Origin: Modestobacter sp. Leaf380
Lineage (GTDB): Bacteria > Actinomycetota > Actinomycetes > Mycobacteriales > Geodermatophilaceae
DNA length: 64,000 bases
Direction: 5' to 3'
Assembly: GCF_001424485.1 (NCBI RefSeq)
Contig: NZ_LMQC01000021.1
Coordinates: 187,249-251,248, forward strand
In this document: positions 1 through 10,800 of the stretch, in pieces
How positions within the stretch are numbered: position 1 is the stretch's first letter
How the letters are laid out: the number at the start of each line of letters is the position of its first letter
Translations under genes and position numbers: made by a program
The notes under the pieces: model-generated
Seen by the model: the letters and a program-made list of their open reading frames with translations, nothing else
Databases searched by the model: none
Told to the model about the DNA's origin: nothing

Positions 1-470
1 TAGCGCGGGTGCCGGTGCGCCGGCCGCCAGCGGCCGAAAACCGCGGCGACGGCGACGAGCCCGGAGAACACGGCCCGACCCAGCGGACCGTGCTCGTCCC
101 GGCGGGCCACCACCCGGCCGCACACCATCTCGGCGCCCTCGTCCAGCGCGGCCATCGCGGCGGCGAACCAGCCGGGCCGGGGCAGGCAGTCGGCGTCGGT
201 GCGGGCGATGCGGTCGGCGCCCGCGGCGATCGCGTGCCGGAAGCCGGTGTCCACCGCGCTGCCCACGCCCTTCTCCGGCTCGGTGAGCACCACCACCGGG
301 AAGGGGGCGGTGGCCGCGAACCCGCGGGCGATGTCGGCGGTGCCGTCGGTGGAGGCGTTGTCCACGACCAGCAGGGTGAAGTCCCGGCGCGTCTGGGCGG
401 CCAGGGCCGCGAGGGTGCCCGGCAGCCGGAGCGCCTCGTCGTGCGCGGGGACGACGACCCAGGCGGTCAC
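1..470 (-). CDS. Family 2 glycosyltransferase, C-terminus cut by window edge
   Basis: Reading leftward from a GTG at 470, the first 156 residues are visible. They form the start of a GT-A fold family 2 glycosyltransferase: a VVPAHDEALRLPGTL nucleotide-binding start, a VDNASTDGTADIA segment, and an RTDADCLPRPGW segment holding the DxD-type metal and sugar-nucleotide site near residue 94. The family transfers a sugar from a nucleotide donor; donor and acceptor cannot be told from this fragment. The start overlaps the stop of the FabH-like gene as GTGA, so the two are translationally coupled. That pairing suggests a lipid or envelope product, which is inference. Confidence 0.8.
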   Translation of the reverse strand, partial: MTAWVVVPAHDEALRLPGTLAALAAQTRRDFTLLVVDNASTDGTADIARGFAATAPFPVVVLTEPEKGVGSAVDTGFRHAIAAGADRIARTDADCLPRPGWFAAAMAALDEGAEMVCGRVVARRDEHGPLGRAVFSGLVAVAAVFGRWRPAHRHPR

Positions 471-1489
471 GACTTCTCCCACACCATCGTGGTCAGGCTG
501 ATCCCGCCGCCCAGGCCCACCAGCAGCACCTTCTCCCCCGGCGCCAGCTGCGGGAAGACCCGGGCCAGCTGGACACCGAGGCCGGCGCTGGCCAGGTTGC
601 CCAGCTCACCGACGATCGGCTCCAGCTTGTCCGCCGGCACCCCGCTCACCTCCAGGAAGCGCTGCAGGTAGGGCCCGGTGACCTGGTGCACCAGCACCCG
701 GGCGACGTCGTCCCAACCCAGGCCGGTGGCTGCGAGCGTGCGCTGCAGGATCGCCGGGCCGACGGCCTCGAAGACCTGCCGCAGCTGGGTGCCGGATCCG
801 GTGAACCAGGTGTGCTCGTCGCCGCGCGGGTGCCGGGAACCACCGCCGGGGATGCCGCCGACCTCCCAGTGCTCGCTGTGCGCCTCGGCGTCCACGTGCA
901 GGATGCCGCCGCGCGCGACCGGCTCCAGCACGACGGCCGCACCGCCGTCACCGAAGGTGAAGCCGGCGACCGACTCACGCAGCTGGGCCGGCCCGGACAC
1001 CTGCCGGCGCATCGACCGGGTCGGGGTCTCCCCGGTGACCACCAGGGCGCGGCGGGCCCGGCCGGCGGAGATCATCGCGGCGGCCAGGTCGATGCCGTTG
1101 ACGAAGCTGGTGCAGGCGTTGGTGACGTCCAGGCAGTGCGCGCGGGTGCCCAACCCGGCCTGCACGATGTGCGCCGTCGCCGGCTCCACGACGTCCCGGG
1201 TGGCGGAGGCGAACAGCAGCAGGTCGACGTCACCGGGGCCCGCCTGGGCCAGCGCGGCGCGACCGGCCCGGACGGCGAGGGTGGAGGCGTACTCGTCGTC
1301 CCGGGCGATGCGGCGGGAGCGGATGCCCGTCGCCGTCTGCAGGGTGCCCGGGCGGAGCGCGAGACCGGAGGCGTCGGCGATCTGCTGCTGCAGCTCCGCG
1401 GTGCTGACCACGGCCTCGGGCAGGGCCTCCGCCGCGGCCACGATGCCGACGGCCGGGCGGTCGGAGGGGTCGGGTCGGGTGGCTGCCAC
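467..1489 (-). CDS. 3-oxoacyl-ACP synthase III (FabH/OleA-like)
   Basis: A 340-residue thiolase-fold condensing enzyme. The Cys-His-Asn triad is visible: Cys in [13 protein letters not shown] (near residue 126), His in [11 protein letters not shown], and Asn in [11 protein letters not shown]. The family makes a C-C bond by decarboxylative or, in OleA, head-to-head Claisen condensation of acyl thioesters. The HQVT sequence after the catalytic His is closer to OleA-type HQV[SG] than to the FabH HQAN, so an OleA-like role is possible. The GTG start at 1489 has no Shine-Dalgarno but a TAACTT box (1496-1501, minus strand) six bases upstream, fitting a leaderless transcript. It is followed by the coupled glycosyltransferase. 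Confidence 0.8.
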   Translation of the reverse strand: MAATRPDPSDRPAVGIVAAAEALPEAVVSTAELQQQIADASGLALRPGTLQTATGIRSRRIARDDEYASTLAVRAGRAALAQAGPGDVDLLLFASATRDVVEPATAHIVQAGLGTRAHCLDVTNACTSFVNGIDLAAAMISAGRARRALVVTGETPTRSMRRQVSGPAQLRESVAGFTFGDGGAAVVLEPVARGGILHVDAEAHSEHWEVGGIPGGGSRHPRGDEHTWFTGSGTQLRQVFEAVGPAILQRTLAATGLGWDDVARVLVHQVTGPYLQRFLEVSGVPADKLEPIVGELGNLASAGLGVQLARVFPQLAPGEKVLLVGLGGGISLTTMVWEKS

Positions 1490-1601
1490 GGGAGGAAGTT
1501 ACGGGTGGCCGTCGTCCGGGACGTCCGTAGCGGTACTCAGCGCGCCCGGACGGTCGCGGTCAGCAGGTGTCGGCAGCGCGAGCCGGTCGTACCGTCGAGG
1601 G

Positions 1602-3041
1602 GTGACCACCGCACCGCCCTCCGCCGTCGTCCTCGGGAACCGGTTCGCCCGCGAGCTGCCGGAGCTGGCACTGCCCTGGCAGGCCGAGGAGGCGCCCGAC
1701 CCACGGCTGCTGGTCCTCAACGACTCCCTGGCCACCGAGCTGGGCCTGGACCCCGAACAGCTGCGGGGGGACCTGGGCCTGCTCACCGGGACCCGGGTCC
1801 CCGAGGGCGCCACACCGGTGGCGCAGGCCTACGCCGGGCACCAGTTCGGCGGGTTCAACCCGCGGCTGGGCGACGGCCGGGCGCTGCTGCTGGGTGAGCT
1901 GACCACCCCCGACGGGCGGCTCGTCGACCTGCACCTCAAGGGCTCCGGGCGCACCCCGTTCGCCCGCGGCGGCGACGGCCTGGCCGCCGTCGGGCCGATG
2001 CTGCGCGAGTTCGTGGTCAGCGAGGCGATGCACGCCCTGGGCATCCCGACCACCCGCGCCCTGGCCGTCACCGCCACCGGTCGCGACGTCGTCCGCGAGT
2101 CCCACCTGCCGGGGGCCGTGCTGACCCGGGTCGCCGCCAGCCACCTGCGGGTGGGCAGCTTCCAGTTCGCCCGGGCCACCGACGACGTCGACCTGCTGCG
2201 GCGGCTGGCCGACCACGCCGTCTCCCGGCACGCACCGGAGGCCCGCGACGCGGAGAACCCGTACCTGGCGCTGTACGAGCACGTCGTCGCGGCGCAGGCC
2301 CGGCTCGTCGCGCAGTGGATGCTCGTCGGCTTCGTGCACGGGGTCATGAACACCGACAACGTGACGATCTCCGGGGAGACCATCGACTACGGGCCGTGCG
2401 CCTTCATGGAGGCCCACGACCTGGCCACCTCGTTCAGCTCCATCGACACCGGCCGGCGCTACGCCTACGGCAACCAGCCGGGCATCGCCCAGTGGGACCT
2501 GGCCCGGCTCGCCGAGGCGCTGCTGCCGCTGCTGCACGACGACGTCGAGCAGGCGGTGCCGGTCGCCGTGACCGCGCTGGAGGGGTTCGTGCCCGCCTAC
2601 GAGGCGGCGTTCAGCACCGGGCTGTGGGCCAAGGTCGGCCTCACCGGCGACCCGGACGACGAGCTGCTGCGCGACCTGCAGGCACTTCTGCAGGCCACCC
2701 GGCCCGACCACACGTCCTTCTTCCGGGCCCTGGGCCGGGCCGCCCGCGGGGACGCCGAGCCGGTCCGCGAGCTGGTGCTGGACCTGGCCGGGCTGGACGC
2801 CTGGCTGGACCGCTGGCGTGCCCTGGGCCCCGACGGCGAGGCGATGGACCGGGTCAACCCGGTCTACGTGCCCCGCAACCACCTGGTCGAGGAGGCTCTC
2901 GCCGCCGGCACGGCCGGTGACCTGGGACCGCTGACCCGGCTGCTGGACGCCGTCACCGCGCCCTTCGACGAGCGCCCCGGGCTGGAACGGTACGCCACCC
3001 CCGGCCCGGCCGGCACGTACGTCACCTACTGCGGCACCTGA
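1602..3041 (+). CDS. selO: SelO family protein adenylyltransferase (YdiU)
   Basis: A 479-residue pseudokinase-fold enzyme that transfers AMP from ATP to Ser/Thr/Tyr of target proteins, linked to redox stress in characterised members. Family landmarks are present: GHQFGG at 79-84, GDGRA at 90-94, [10 protein letters not shown] at about 111-120, [11 protein letters not shown] near 244 and DYGPCAFME near 262 (metal-binding region). The C-terminus ends YCGT, the Cys occupying the place of selenocysteine in animal SelO. The GTG at 1602 is chosen because TACCGT lies exactly 6 bases before it (1590-1595), a leaderless-type start. It is divergent from the FabH-like gene and convergent with the MMPL gene. 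Confidence 0.93.
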   Translation: MTTAPPSAVVLGNRFARELPELALPWQAEEAPDPRLLVLNDSLATELGLDPEQLRGDLGLLTGTRVPEGATPVAQAYAGHQFGGFNPRLGDGRALLLGELTTPDGRLVDLHLKGSGRTPFARGGDGLAAVGPMLREFVVSEAMHALGIPTTRALAVTATGRDVVRESHLPGAVLTRVAASHLRVGSFQFARATDDVDLLRRLADHAVSRHAPEARDAENPYLALYEHVVAAQARLVAQWMLVGFVHGVMNTDNVTISGETIDYGPCAFMEAHDLATSFSSIDTGRRYAYGNQPGIAQWDLARLAEALLPLLHDDVEQAVPVAVTALEGFVPAYEAAFSTGLWAKVGLTGDPDDELLRDLQALLQATRPDHTSFFRALGRAARGDAEPVRELVLDLAGLDAWLDRWRALGPDGEAMDRVNPVYVPRNHLVEEALAAGTAGDLGPLTRLLDAVTAPFDERPGLERYATPGPAGTYVTYCGT

Positions 3042-3052
3042 CCCGCTGACGG

Positions 3053-3090
3053 CGACGGCCGCCCCGCTCGGGTGAGCGGGACGGCCGTCG
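3053..3090. terminator. Bidirectional hairpin between selO and the MMPL gene
   Basis: Arms at 3053-3069 and 3074-3090 pair over 17 bp with one mismatch around a 4-base loop. It lies between two convergent stop codons, as expected for a shared terminator. No U-tract follows, which is usual in very GC-rich actinobacteria. Confidence 0.65.
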
Positions 3091-3105
3091 TCGGTGCGGG
3101 GCGGG

Positions 3106-5316
3106 TCAGCGGGCGCCGGCCGCCTCGGTCTGGCGAGCAGCGGGTGCCGCCGGGGCCTCCCGCTCCAGGGCGGTGCCCTCGACGTCCAGGGCCGGCAGCC
3201 ACTGCAGCCAGCGCGGCAGCCACCAGGCCCGCTCCCCCATCAGGGCCAGTGCCGCGGGCACCAGCACCATCCGGACGACGAACGCGTCGAAGGCGATGCC
3301 GATGGCCAGCGCGAAGGCGATCGACTTGATGGTCGCGTCACCGGCGGGCACGAACCCGGCGAAGACCGAGAACATGATCGCCGCGGCCGCCACGACGACC
3401 GGGGCCGCCTGCCGGAAGCCGGTGCGGATCGCGGTCAGCGGGGCAGCACCGTGGCTGTGCGCCTCGTGCATCCGGGACACCAGGAACACCTGGTAGTCCA
3501 TCGCGAGCCCGAAGAGGATCCCGATGACCAGGATCGGGGTCAGGCTGATCAACGGGCCGGTCGACTCCAGGTTGACCAGGTCGGACAGCCAGCCCCACTG
3601 GAACACCGCGACCGTGGCGCCCAGCGAGGCACCGACGGTGAGCAGGAAGCCCAGCACACCGACCAGCGGCACCAGCAGGGAGCGGAACACCAGGACCAGC
3701 AGCACCAGGGCGAGGCCGACGACCAGGGCCAGGTAGACCGGCAACGCGTCGTCGAGGGTGGCGGCGACGTCGACGCTGACCGCGGTGGTCCCGGTGACGC
3801 TGGCATCCACGCCGTCGGTGCTCGCCAGCAGCGCCCGCAGGTCCTCGACGAGGGTCTCGGTGGCCGGGTCGGTCGGCCCGGACTCCGGGATCACCGTCAG
3901 CAGCGCGGCGGTGCCGTCGGCGTTCGGGATCGGCGGGGTGACGGTGACGACGTCGTCCAGGCCGGTGATGGCCTCGGTGACCCCGGCGGCGCTCTGCGCG
4001 GCGCCGTCGCCCTCGAAGAGGACCGTCAGCGGGCCGGCGAACCCCTCGCCGAAGGCACCGGCCAGCATCACGTCGGCCTTCTCCTGGGTCGAGCCCTCGG
4101 GCGGGGTCTGCACGAGGGTCGTCTGCATGGAGAAGAACGGGATGGAGATGACGCCGAGCGCCACGACCGCGGCCAGCAGCGACAGCGCGCGGCGCCTGGT
4201 GACCAGGCCGATCCAGCCGCGCAGGAAGCCGCGGCCCTCCGAGGGCAGGGCGGCGTCGGCGTCGGTGGGCACCAGGACGGACTCACCGGCAGCGGGCCGC
4301 TGCTTCTTCGGCAGCGCCCGGAAGCCCAGGTAGGACAGCACCGCGGGCACCAGCGTGAGGGCGACCAGCACCGCGATGACGACGGTCGCGGCGGCCGCGA
4401 GACCCATCTGGGTCAGGAAGGGGATCCCGGCGACGAAGAGCCCGGCCAGCGCGATGACCACGGTGATGCCGGCGACCACGACGGCCGACCCCGCGGTCCC
4501 GACGGCCAGCCCGATCGCGTCGTGCACCGAACGGCCGGCCCGCAGCTCCTGCCGGTACCGGGTGATGATGAACAGCGCGTAGTCGATGCCCACCGCCAGG
4601 CCCAGCATCGCGGCCAGCGTCGGGGTGGTGGAGGACAGGTCGGTGAAGCCGCTGACGATGGTCACGCCCAGCACGCCGATGCCGACGCCCACGACCGCGG
4701 TCAGCAGGTTCATCCCGGCCACGGCCAGCGCGCCGTAGGTCAGCGCCAGCACGCCGAGGGCGATGACGACGCCGAGCACCTCGGCGATGCCGCCGATGTG
4801 CACCGGGGGCTGGATGGCCTGGCCGGTGACCTCGACGGTCAGCCCGGACTCCCGGGCGGTGTCCAGTGCGGCGAGCAGCGCGTCCTGCTGCTCGACGGTG
4901 ACCTCACCGGCGGGGGCGTCGTAGCTGACCGTGCTGTAGCCGGTGGTCAGGGTGGGGTCGATGGTCGGGTTCGCCGGGTCCAGCGGGTCCGTCGCGCCGG
5001 CGACGCCGGGCAGGCCGTTGAGCTCGGTCACCAGCGTGGTCACCTCGGCCGCCGTCGCCGGGTCGGCCAGCGAGCCGCCGTCGGGAGCCTGGACGACGAC
5101 CTGGGCCGTCGCCCCGCCGCCGGCGCCGAACTCGGCCTCGATCCGCTCCAGGGCGGTGGTCGACTCCTGCCCGGGGATGGAGAAGGTGCTGGAGGTCTCG
5201 CCGGCCAACGTGACGGCGCCGATGCCACCGCCGATGAGGGCGACCAGCCAGACGAGGACGACGACGAGCCGGCGTCTGGCCGCGGCCACACCGAGTCGGG
5301 ACAACAGTCGTGCCAT
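3106..5316 (-). CDS. MMPL/RND family membrane transporter
   Basis: A 736-residue inner-membrane protein with the duplicated MMPL layout: an N-terminal helix, an extracytoplasmic loop, a TM bundle, a second loop and a second TM bundle. The Asp-Tyr pairs that relay protons in MMPL proteins are visible in both halves, in LAVGIDYALFII and GLAMDYQVFLVSR. Mycobacterial relatives export lipids or drugs by proton motive force; the substrate here is unknown. The ATG at 5316 lies 5 bp after the tetR stop with a GGAGG inside the end of tetR, so the two are one operon controlled from the palindrome at 5991-6028. A cytoplasmic Ala/Pro-rich tail closes the protein. Confidence 0.9.
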   Translation of the reverse strand: MARLLSRLGVAAARRRLVVVLVWLVALIGGGIGAVTLAGETSSTFSIPGQESTTALERIEAEFGAGGGATAQVVVQAPDGGSLADPATAAEVTTLVTELNGLPGVAGATDPLDPANPTIDPTLTTGYSTVSYDAPAGEVTVEQQDALLAALDTARESGLTVEVTGQAIQPPVHIGGIAEVLGVVIALGVLALTYGALAVAGMNLLTAVVGVGIGVLGVTIVSGFTDLSSTTPTLAAMLGLAVGIDYALFIITRYRQELRAGRSVHDAIGLAVGTAGSAVVVAGITVVIALAGLFVAGIPFLTQMGLAAAATVVIAVLVALTLVPAVLSYLGFRALPKKQRPAAGESVLVPTDADAALPSEGRGFLRGWIGLVTRRRALSLLAAVVALGVISIPFFSMQTTLVQTPPEGSTQEKADVMLAGAFGEGFAGPLTVLFEGDGAAQSAAGVTEAITGLDDVVTVTPPIPNADGTAALLTVIPESGPTDPATETLVEDLRALLASTDGVDASVTGTTAVSVDVAATLDDALPVYLALVVGLALVLLVLVFRSLLVPLVGVLGFLLTVGASLGATVAVFQWGWLSDLVNLESTGPLISLTPILVIGILFGLAMDYQVFLVSRMHEAHSHGAAPLTAIRTGFRQAAPVVVAAAAIMFSVFAGFVPAGDATIKSIAFALAIGIAFDAFVVRMVLVPAALALMGERAWWLPRWLQWLPALDVEGTALEREAPAAPAARQTEAAGAR

Positions 5317-5321
5317 GGGGA

Positions 5322-5978
5322 TCAGGCCTCCACCTGGTCGGGGCGTGCAGGAGCAACGGGTGCGGGCGGTGTGGGGCGGCGGTGCCCCAGGGCGTCGTAG
5401 CTGGTCTCGATGACGTGCGCGCGGAAGGCGCCGGGACGGTCCGAGGCGGCCAGGCTCAGGGAGAGGACGCCGAGGGACACCAGGGCACCGGCGACGCGCA
5501 CCCGGCGCTCGAAGGCGGCGTCGTCCTCGGTCGGGTCGGGTGCCGCGGAGAGGCCGAAGGCGGCCATCGCGTGCGAGATGACCCCCGGCCGGTCCTCGGG
5601 GCCGGCGCAGTCGACGCCCTGCAGGTCTTCGTCGCCGTCGCTGATGGGGGCCAGCAGGAACGACACCAGGCCGGGGTGCGCGGCGGCGACGTCGACGAGG
5701 GTCTCGATGGCGCGGTGGTCGCGCTCGGGGCCCGCCGCGAGGTGGCCGACACGGGCGACCGCCTCGGCGCCGAGGGTGTCGGCGCGGTCCCGCACCGCGG
5801 TGCGCAGGGCGTCCTTGGACGGGAAGTGGTGCAGCAGACCCGCCTTGGACAGCCCCACGGCGTCCGCGACGGCTTGCACCGAGGTGTGCTCGAAGCCGTG
5901 CCGGGCGAAGAGCCCGGCGGCCCGGTCGACGATGTCCTCGTCGACGCGAGTGCGCGAGGTGCTGGTCACGCCGACCAC
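5322..5978 (-). CDS. TetR/AcrR family repressor of the MMPL operon
   Basis: A 218-residue regulator with an N-terminal TetR helix-turn-helix at about residues 30-56 (TSVQAVADAVGLSKAGLLHH) and a ligand-binding C-terminal domain. The GTG at 5978 is preferred because the family start MxxTSTSRTRVDE falls directly after it. It is the first gene of a two-gene operon with the downstream transporter. A 38-bp perfect palindrome starts 13 bp upstream, so autoregulation and control of efflux by an unknown ligand are the likely roles. Confidence 0.9.
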   Translation of the reverse strand: MVGVTSTSRTRVDEDIVDRAAGLFARHGFEHTSVQAVADAVGLSKAGLLHHFPSKDALRTAVRDRADTLGAEAVARVGHLAAGPERDHRAIETLVDVAAAHPGLVSFLLAPISDGDEDLQGVDCAGPEDRPGVISHAMAAFGLSAAPDPTEDDAAFERRVRVAGALVSLGVLSLSLAASDRPGAFRAHVIETSYDALGHRRPTPPAPVAPARPDQVEA

Positions 5979-5990
5979 CGTACGACGTCA

Positions 5991-6028
5991 CCGACCGATC
6001 TGGTCGGTCGACCGACCAGATCGGTCGG
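5991..6028. promoter_or_regulatory. 38-bp perfect palindrome, likely TetR operator
   Basis: The half-site CCGACCGATCTGGTCGGTC is followed directly by its exact reverse complement, giving 19+19 bp with no spacer. Inside each half are the shorter ACCGACC/GGTCGGT elements, so it could hold two overlapping dimers, as in QacR- or TetR-type operators. It lies between recD (ends 6053) and the GTG of tetR (5978), where an autoregulatory operator is expected. As RNA it would also form a long hairpin that could end the recCBD transcript. Confidence 0.75.
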
Positions 6029-6052
6029 GTGATGGTGCGCACAGGCGTCGGG

Positions 6053-7843
6053 CTACCCCGTGGGATCCGACCGGCCCCCCGGCTGGGGTCGCCGCAGGCC
6101 GCTGGCCCGGACGACCTGCCGGCCCACCGCGGTGCGCACCGACTCCTCGCTGCCCACGACCCGCACGCGGCTGCTCGCCCGGGTCACCGCGGTGTACAGC
6201 AGCTCCCGGGTCAGCAGCGGGGAGGACGCCGGGGGCAGCAGGACGGTCACCGCGGCGTACTGGCTGCCCTGGCTGCGGTGCACGGTCAGCGCGTGCGCGG
6301 TGGCCACCGACGACAGCCGGGACAGCGGCACCAGCTCGGGGCCGCGGATGCCGCCCGGGCGGGCGAAGGCCGCCCGCAGCTCGCCGTCGGACACCACCAC
6401 GACACCGGTGTCGCCGTTGAAGAGGTGGTTGTCGTAGTCGTTGGCGGTGACCAGCAGCGGCTGACCCGGGTACCACTCCCCCGCGGTGACCGGCCGGGTC
6501 CAGCGGCTGACCTGCTCGTTCCAGGCAGCCACCCCGAACGGGCCCTCCCGGTGGGCGCACAGCAGCCGGTGCCGGCCCAGCAGGTCCAGGCTCCCGGTGG
6601 CGTCCCCGGCGGCCGCGGTGGCCAGCAGCTCGGCACCGGTGCGCTGCGCCTCGGCTGCCAGACCGGTGGTGTCGGCCTCCAGGGAGAGCACGCCGTCCCC
6701 GGCGGCGAGCAGCTCCAGCACCCGGTCGGCGTCCCCGGCGCGGACGGCCTCGGCCAGCGAGCCGATGCCGGCGCCGAAGCGGTGCGAGTCGCGCAGCCGC
6801 ACCACGCCGTTGGCCAGCTGGTCGAGCTCCTGGGCGTCCAGGCCGGCCAGGTCGCCCTCGGGCAACGAGGACGGGCGGCCGGACGCCGGGGCCGGGCGGT
6901 GCACCAGGTCGCTGAGCACGGCGCCGGCCTCGACGGGGGTGAGCTGGTCGGGGTCGCCGACCAGCACCAGCCGCGCGCTGGGCCGCACCGCCTCCAGCAG
7001 CCGGGCCATCAGGGTCAGCGGGACCATCGAGGACTCGTCGACGACCACCACGTCGAAGGGCAGCCGGTTCCCGGCGTCGTGCCGGAACCGGCTGCGGCTG
7101 TCGGGCCGCCAGCCCAGCAGGCGGTGCAGCGTGGAGGCGGTGAGGTCCAGCGGCAGGCCGACCTCCTGCGCCTGGGCCTGCACCGACTCCTGCAGCCGGG
7201 CCGCGGCCTTGCCGGTGGGGGCGGCCAACGCGATCCGTGGACGAGGGCCGGGCTGGTCCTGCAGCAGCTTGAGCAACCGGGCCACGGTGTGCGTCTTCCC
7301 GGTGCCCGGACCGCCGGTGATGACGCTGACCCAGCGACCGGCGGCCACCGCGGCAGCCAGCCGCTGGCGGTCGGAGCCGGGTTCGGTGAACAACGCCGCG
7401 AGCGGCGTCAGGTCCACCGGGGGCGGGTCCTGGGCCGCGCGGGCGTCCAGCTCCCGGCGGACCAGCTGCTCCTGCTGCCAGTACCGGTCCAGGTACAGCA
7501 GGCCGTCCACCAGGCGCAGCGGCGCCCACGGTGCCCCGGCGCCGACCGCGACGACCGGGCTGGCCTGCAGGGCCGACCAGTCGGTGGGCCAGTCCAGGAC
7601 GACCGGCACGTCGGGGTCGGCGGCGTCCTCGTCGGGCACGACGGTCTCGGCGACCGTGGTGAGGTCGACGCAGACCGACCCGGTGCGCACGCCGCGCACG
7701 GCCAGCGCGGCGGCCAGCAGCACCGTCTCGTCGGACTCCCCGCCCAGCCGGGCCAGCCGGAGGGCCACGTGCACGTCGGCGGCGACCAGGACCCCCGCCT
7801 CGGCGAACGCCCGGAGCCGGCCCTCCGCCCGGACCGGGATCAC
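6053..7843 (-). CDS. recD: Exodeoxyribonuclease V alpha subunit (RecD helicase)
   Basis: A 596-residue SF1B 5'-3' helicase subunit of RecBCD, close to the E. coli length of 608. Walker A is GGPGTGKTH at about 177-185. The DEAD-box-like VVVDESSM, the GDPDQLTPVEAG motif III and the C-terminal ALTVHRSQGSQ and LLYTAVTRA motifs (V, VI) are all visible. It drives fast unwinding at double-strand ends. The GTG at 7843 overlaps the recB stop as GTGA, so expression is coupled. It is the last gene of recC-recB-recD, the same order as in mycobacteria. Confidence 0.95.
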   Translation of the reverse strand: MIPVRAEGRLRAFAEAGVLVAADVHVALRLARLGGESDETVLLAAALAVRGVRTGSVCVDLTTVAETVVPDEDAADPDVPVVLDWPTDWSALQASPVVAVGAGAPWAPLRLVDGLLYLDRYWQQEQLVRRELDARAAQDPPPVDLTPLAALFTEPGSDRQRLAAAVAAGRWVSVITGGPGTGKTHTVARLLKLLQDQPGPRPRIALAAPTGKAAARLQESVQAQAQEVGLPLDLTASTLHRLLGWRPDSRSRFRHDAGNRLPFDVVVVDESSMVPLTLMARLLEAVRPSARLVLVGDPDQLTPVEAGAVLSDLVHRPAPASGRPSSLPEGDLAGLDAQELDQLANGVVRLRDSHRFGAGIGSLAEAVRAGDADRVLELLAAGDGVLSLEADTTGLAAEAQRTGAELLATAAAGDATGSLDLLGRHRLLCAHREGPFGVAAWNEQVSRWTRPVTAGEWYPGQPLLVTANDYDNHLFNGDTGVVVVSDGELRAAFARPGGIRGPELVPLSRLSSVATAHALTVHRSQGSQYAAVTVLLPPASSPLLTRELLYTAVTRASSRVRVVGSEESVRTAVGRQVVRASGLRRPQPGGRSDPTG

Positions 7844-10800
7844 GCCCGGCCTGCCAGCAGGTCCGAGAGCCCGGTGACCAGCTCGGTGGGCGGCTGCCAG
7901 GTGAACACGCCGGCACCCCGTTCGGCGTCGGGGCCGGCCATGCCGCGGACGAAGAGGTACAGCACCGGCCCGAGGTGTCGCGCCGGGTCGTAGCCGGGCT
8001 GCCGCCACCGCAGGAAGCGGTGCAGGGCGGCCGAGTACAGCAGCGACTGCAGCACGTAGTGCGCGTGCTGCATCTCCGTTGCCATCGCCGACTCCCGGTA
8101 GTGCCCGGTGGTCAGCGGTTCGGGGCCCAGCCGGTTGGTCTTGTAGTCCACGACCGCGTAGCGCGGGCCGTCGGGACCGGGCAGCCGGAGCACCGCGTCG
8201 ATGCTGCCGGTGAGGAAGCCACGCAACGACTGCGGCTCCAACGCGGCGAGCAGGTCGGCGTAGCCCTGCACCGGGCCCAGGTCGAAACGGCGCAGCAGGG
8301 TGACGACGTCGGCCAGGGTGGCGTGCACGACGGCGTCGTCCCCACCGGCCAGCGGGAGCTCGAAGTCCAGCTCGGCCAGTCGGTCCCGGGCGGGCAGCCC
8401 GGCCAGCGTGGTCCCGTCGGCGTCCAGCGGGGTGTCCAGCACCGGGCGCAGCGCCTGGGCCAGCGGCCCGGCCGCCACCCCCGGCACCAGGAAGCGGGCC
8501 ACCGCCTCGGCGCAGCGCTCCTCCAGGTCGGCGTGCTCGGGTTCCTCCAGCACCGCGTGCACCAGGGTGCCGAATGCGGCGCCACCGGGCAGGTCGGACA
8601 GCGGCGAGGGCAGGCCGTCGGGGGCCGGCGCCGGCGGGAGCTCCACGGTGTCGTCGGGTTCGTCGTCGGTTCCGGGGACCTCCGGCTCGCTGGCCGCGAC
8701 CAGGTCGTGGGCGGCGCGGGTGAGGGAGCTGTAGGACGTCCGGCGCCAGTCCTCGTCCAGCGTCCGGGTGAAGCTGCTGACCGACAGCTCGGGCGTCGGC
8801 CGTCCCGCCGGTGTCCACCGGGTGGGTGCGGCGCGCCCCACCGCGGTCACGTCGATGCGCCCGCCCGAGCCGGCCGCCACCGCGGCGAGCCGGCTCTCCA
8901 CCACGTCGTCGGCGGGCACCGGGACGCTCGCGGGTGGCACGGTGCCGGGGGCGGTGTCGCCGAGCAGGAGCCGGTGCAGCGGCGCGGCCGCGGTGCCCGA
9001 GCCCGGCGCCCAGTGCGCCACGACCTGGGTCGCCGCACGGGTGAGCGCCACGTACAGCAGGCGGAGGTCCTCCCCGGACTCCTCGGCCTCGTGCCGGGTG
9101 CGGGCGGCCGGGTAGTCGGCGGCGGCGGGACCGCCGACGTGCAGCACCCGGGCGCCGGCGTCGTCGTGCAGCCGCAGCACGTCGGGGTCGCGGGGCACCC
9201 AGCGGTCCCAGCCGAAGGGCACGTAGACGACCGGGAACTCCAGGCCCTTGCTGACGTGCACGGTCATCACCTGCACCGCGGCCGCGTCGGACTCCAGCCG
9301 GCGGCTGCGTTCCTCGGTGCCCTCGACGTCGGCCCGGGCGATCCGCCGGCGCAACCACTCCACGAGGGCGGTGAGCCCCAGCGACTCGCGCAGCGCGGCG
9401 GCGTGCAGCACCTGGGCGACGTGCCGCAGGTCGGTGAGGACGCGCTCGCCGTCGGGACGCCGCAGCACCCGGGCGGGCAGCCCCTGGTCGGCGGTGACCA
9501 CCTCGGCGAGGGCCGCGACCCCCCGCTCGGTCAGCAGGTCGGCCCAGCGGCGCAGCCGCGGGCCCAGCTCGTCGGTGAGCGCGTCGCCGCCCTCGTCGAG
9601 GGAGGCCTCGTCGTGGCCCAGGAAGACCGACAGCGCTGCCGCCCGCACCCGACCGGACCGGTGCGGCTGCTCCAGCGCCTCCAGCAGCACCAGCCAGGAG
9701 CGCGCCCCGGCGGTGCCGAACACGCTGCCGCCCCCGGCCATCACCGCCGGCACGCCGACGGCGCCCAGCGCCTCGCGGACCAGGTGGCCCTGCTTGTTGG
9801 TCCGGACCAGCACCGCGAGGTCGCCGGGGGCGACCGGCCGGCCGTCGTACCGGGCCGGGCCCGACAGCAGCTCCACCGCGTCGGCCGCGACGTCGGCGGC
9901 CACGGCGCTCCGCAGCCGGTCCAGCCGGGGCAGCCCCCGGAAGGTCGGCCCGTGGCCCCGGCGCTCCAGCCGGCGCAGCCGCAGCGGGGCGCCCGCGCCG
10001 CTGAGCCGGTCCGCCGGGTGTGCCGAGTCCACCGGGCGCACCACGATCCGCTCGTCGCCGAGCGCGACCCCGCCGAGCACCTGGTCCAGCGCGCCGACCA
10101 GCCGCTGGTCGCTGCGCCAGTTCGTGCCCAGCGTCGCGTGCCCGTCGGCGACCCGGGAGGCCGCCAGGTAGGTGGTGACATCGCCGCCGCGGAAGCCGTA
10201 GACCGCCTGCTTGGGGTCACCGATCAGCACCAGGGTGGTGTGCCCGTGGAAGGCACGGCGGAGGACCTCCCACTGCACCGGGTCGGTGTCCTGGAACTCG
10301 TCGACCATGACGACCCGGTAGCGGTCCCGCACCCGCCGGCAGGCCATCGGGCCGTGCTGCGGGTCGGCCAGCGCGTCGCGCAGCAGGGTCAGCCAGTCGT
10401 CGTGGTCGACGAGGCCGAGCCGGCGCTTGCGGCGCTCCACCTCGTCCCGGACCGCCTGGGCCGCGCGGCGACGACGGCCCGGGGTGCCGGTGTCGGCGAC
10501 CGGCTCCAGCCGGGCCTGCCGGTCGCTGCCCACCGCCCGGCGGCCGAGCTCCAGGAGCTCGGCGTGGGTGAGGAAGGGCGGCCCGGTCTGACCGGCAACG
10601 GCGAAGCTGCGCAGGTACAGGTCGTCGACGACCTCCTGCACCAGGTCGTCGACCTCCTCGGTGAAGGTCGCGGTCAGATCGGCGTCGGCGGCCGTGCCCA
10701 GCCCGGCCAGCATCTGCGAGCAGAAGGAGTGCGTGGTGGCGATGGTGGCCGCGTCGAAACCGGCCAGCGCGCGGACCAGCCGGTCCCGGCGGGCGGTCAC

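Noticed and set aside
3094-5400. Very long frames antisense to the MMPL gene and elsewhere (hundreds of codons)
   Set aside because: They are mirror frames of real genes in about 75% GC DNA, full of Gly/Arg/Asp repeats, with no domain and no ribosome site.
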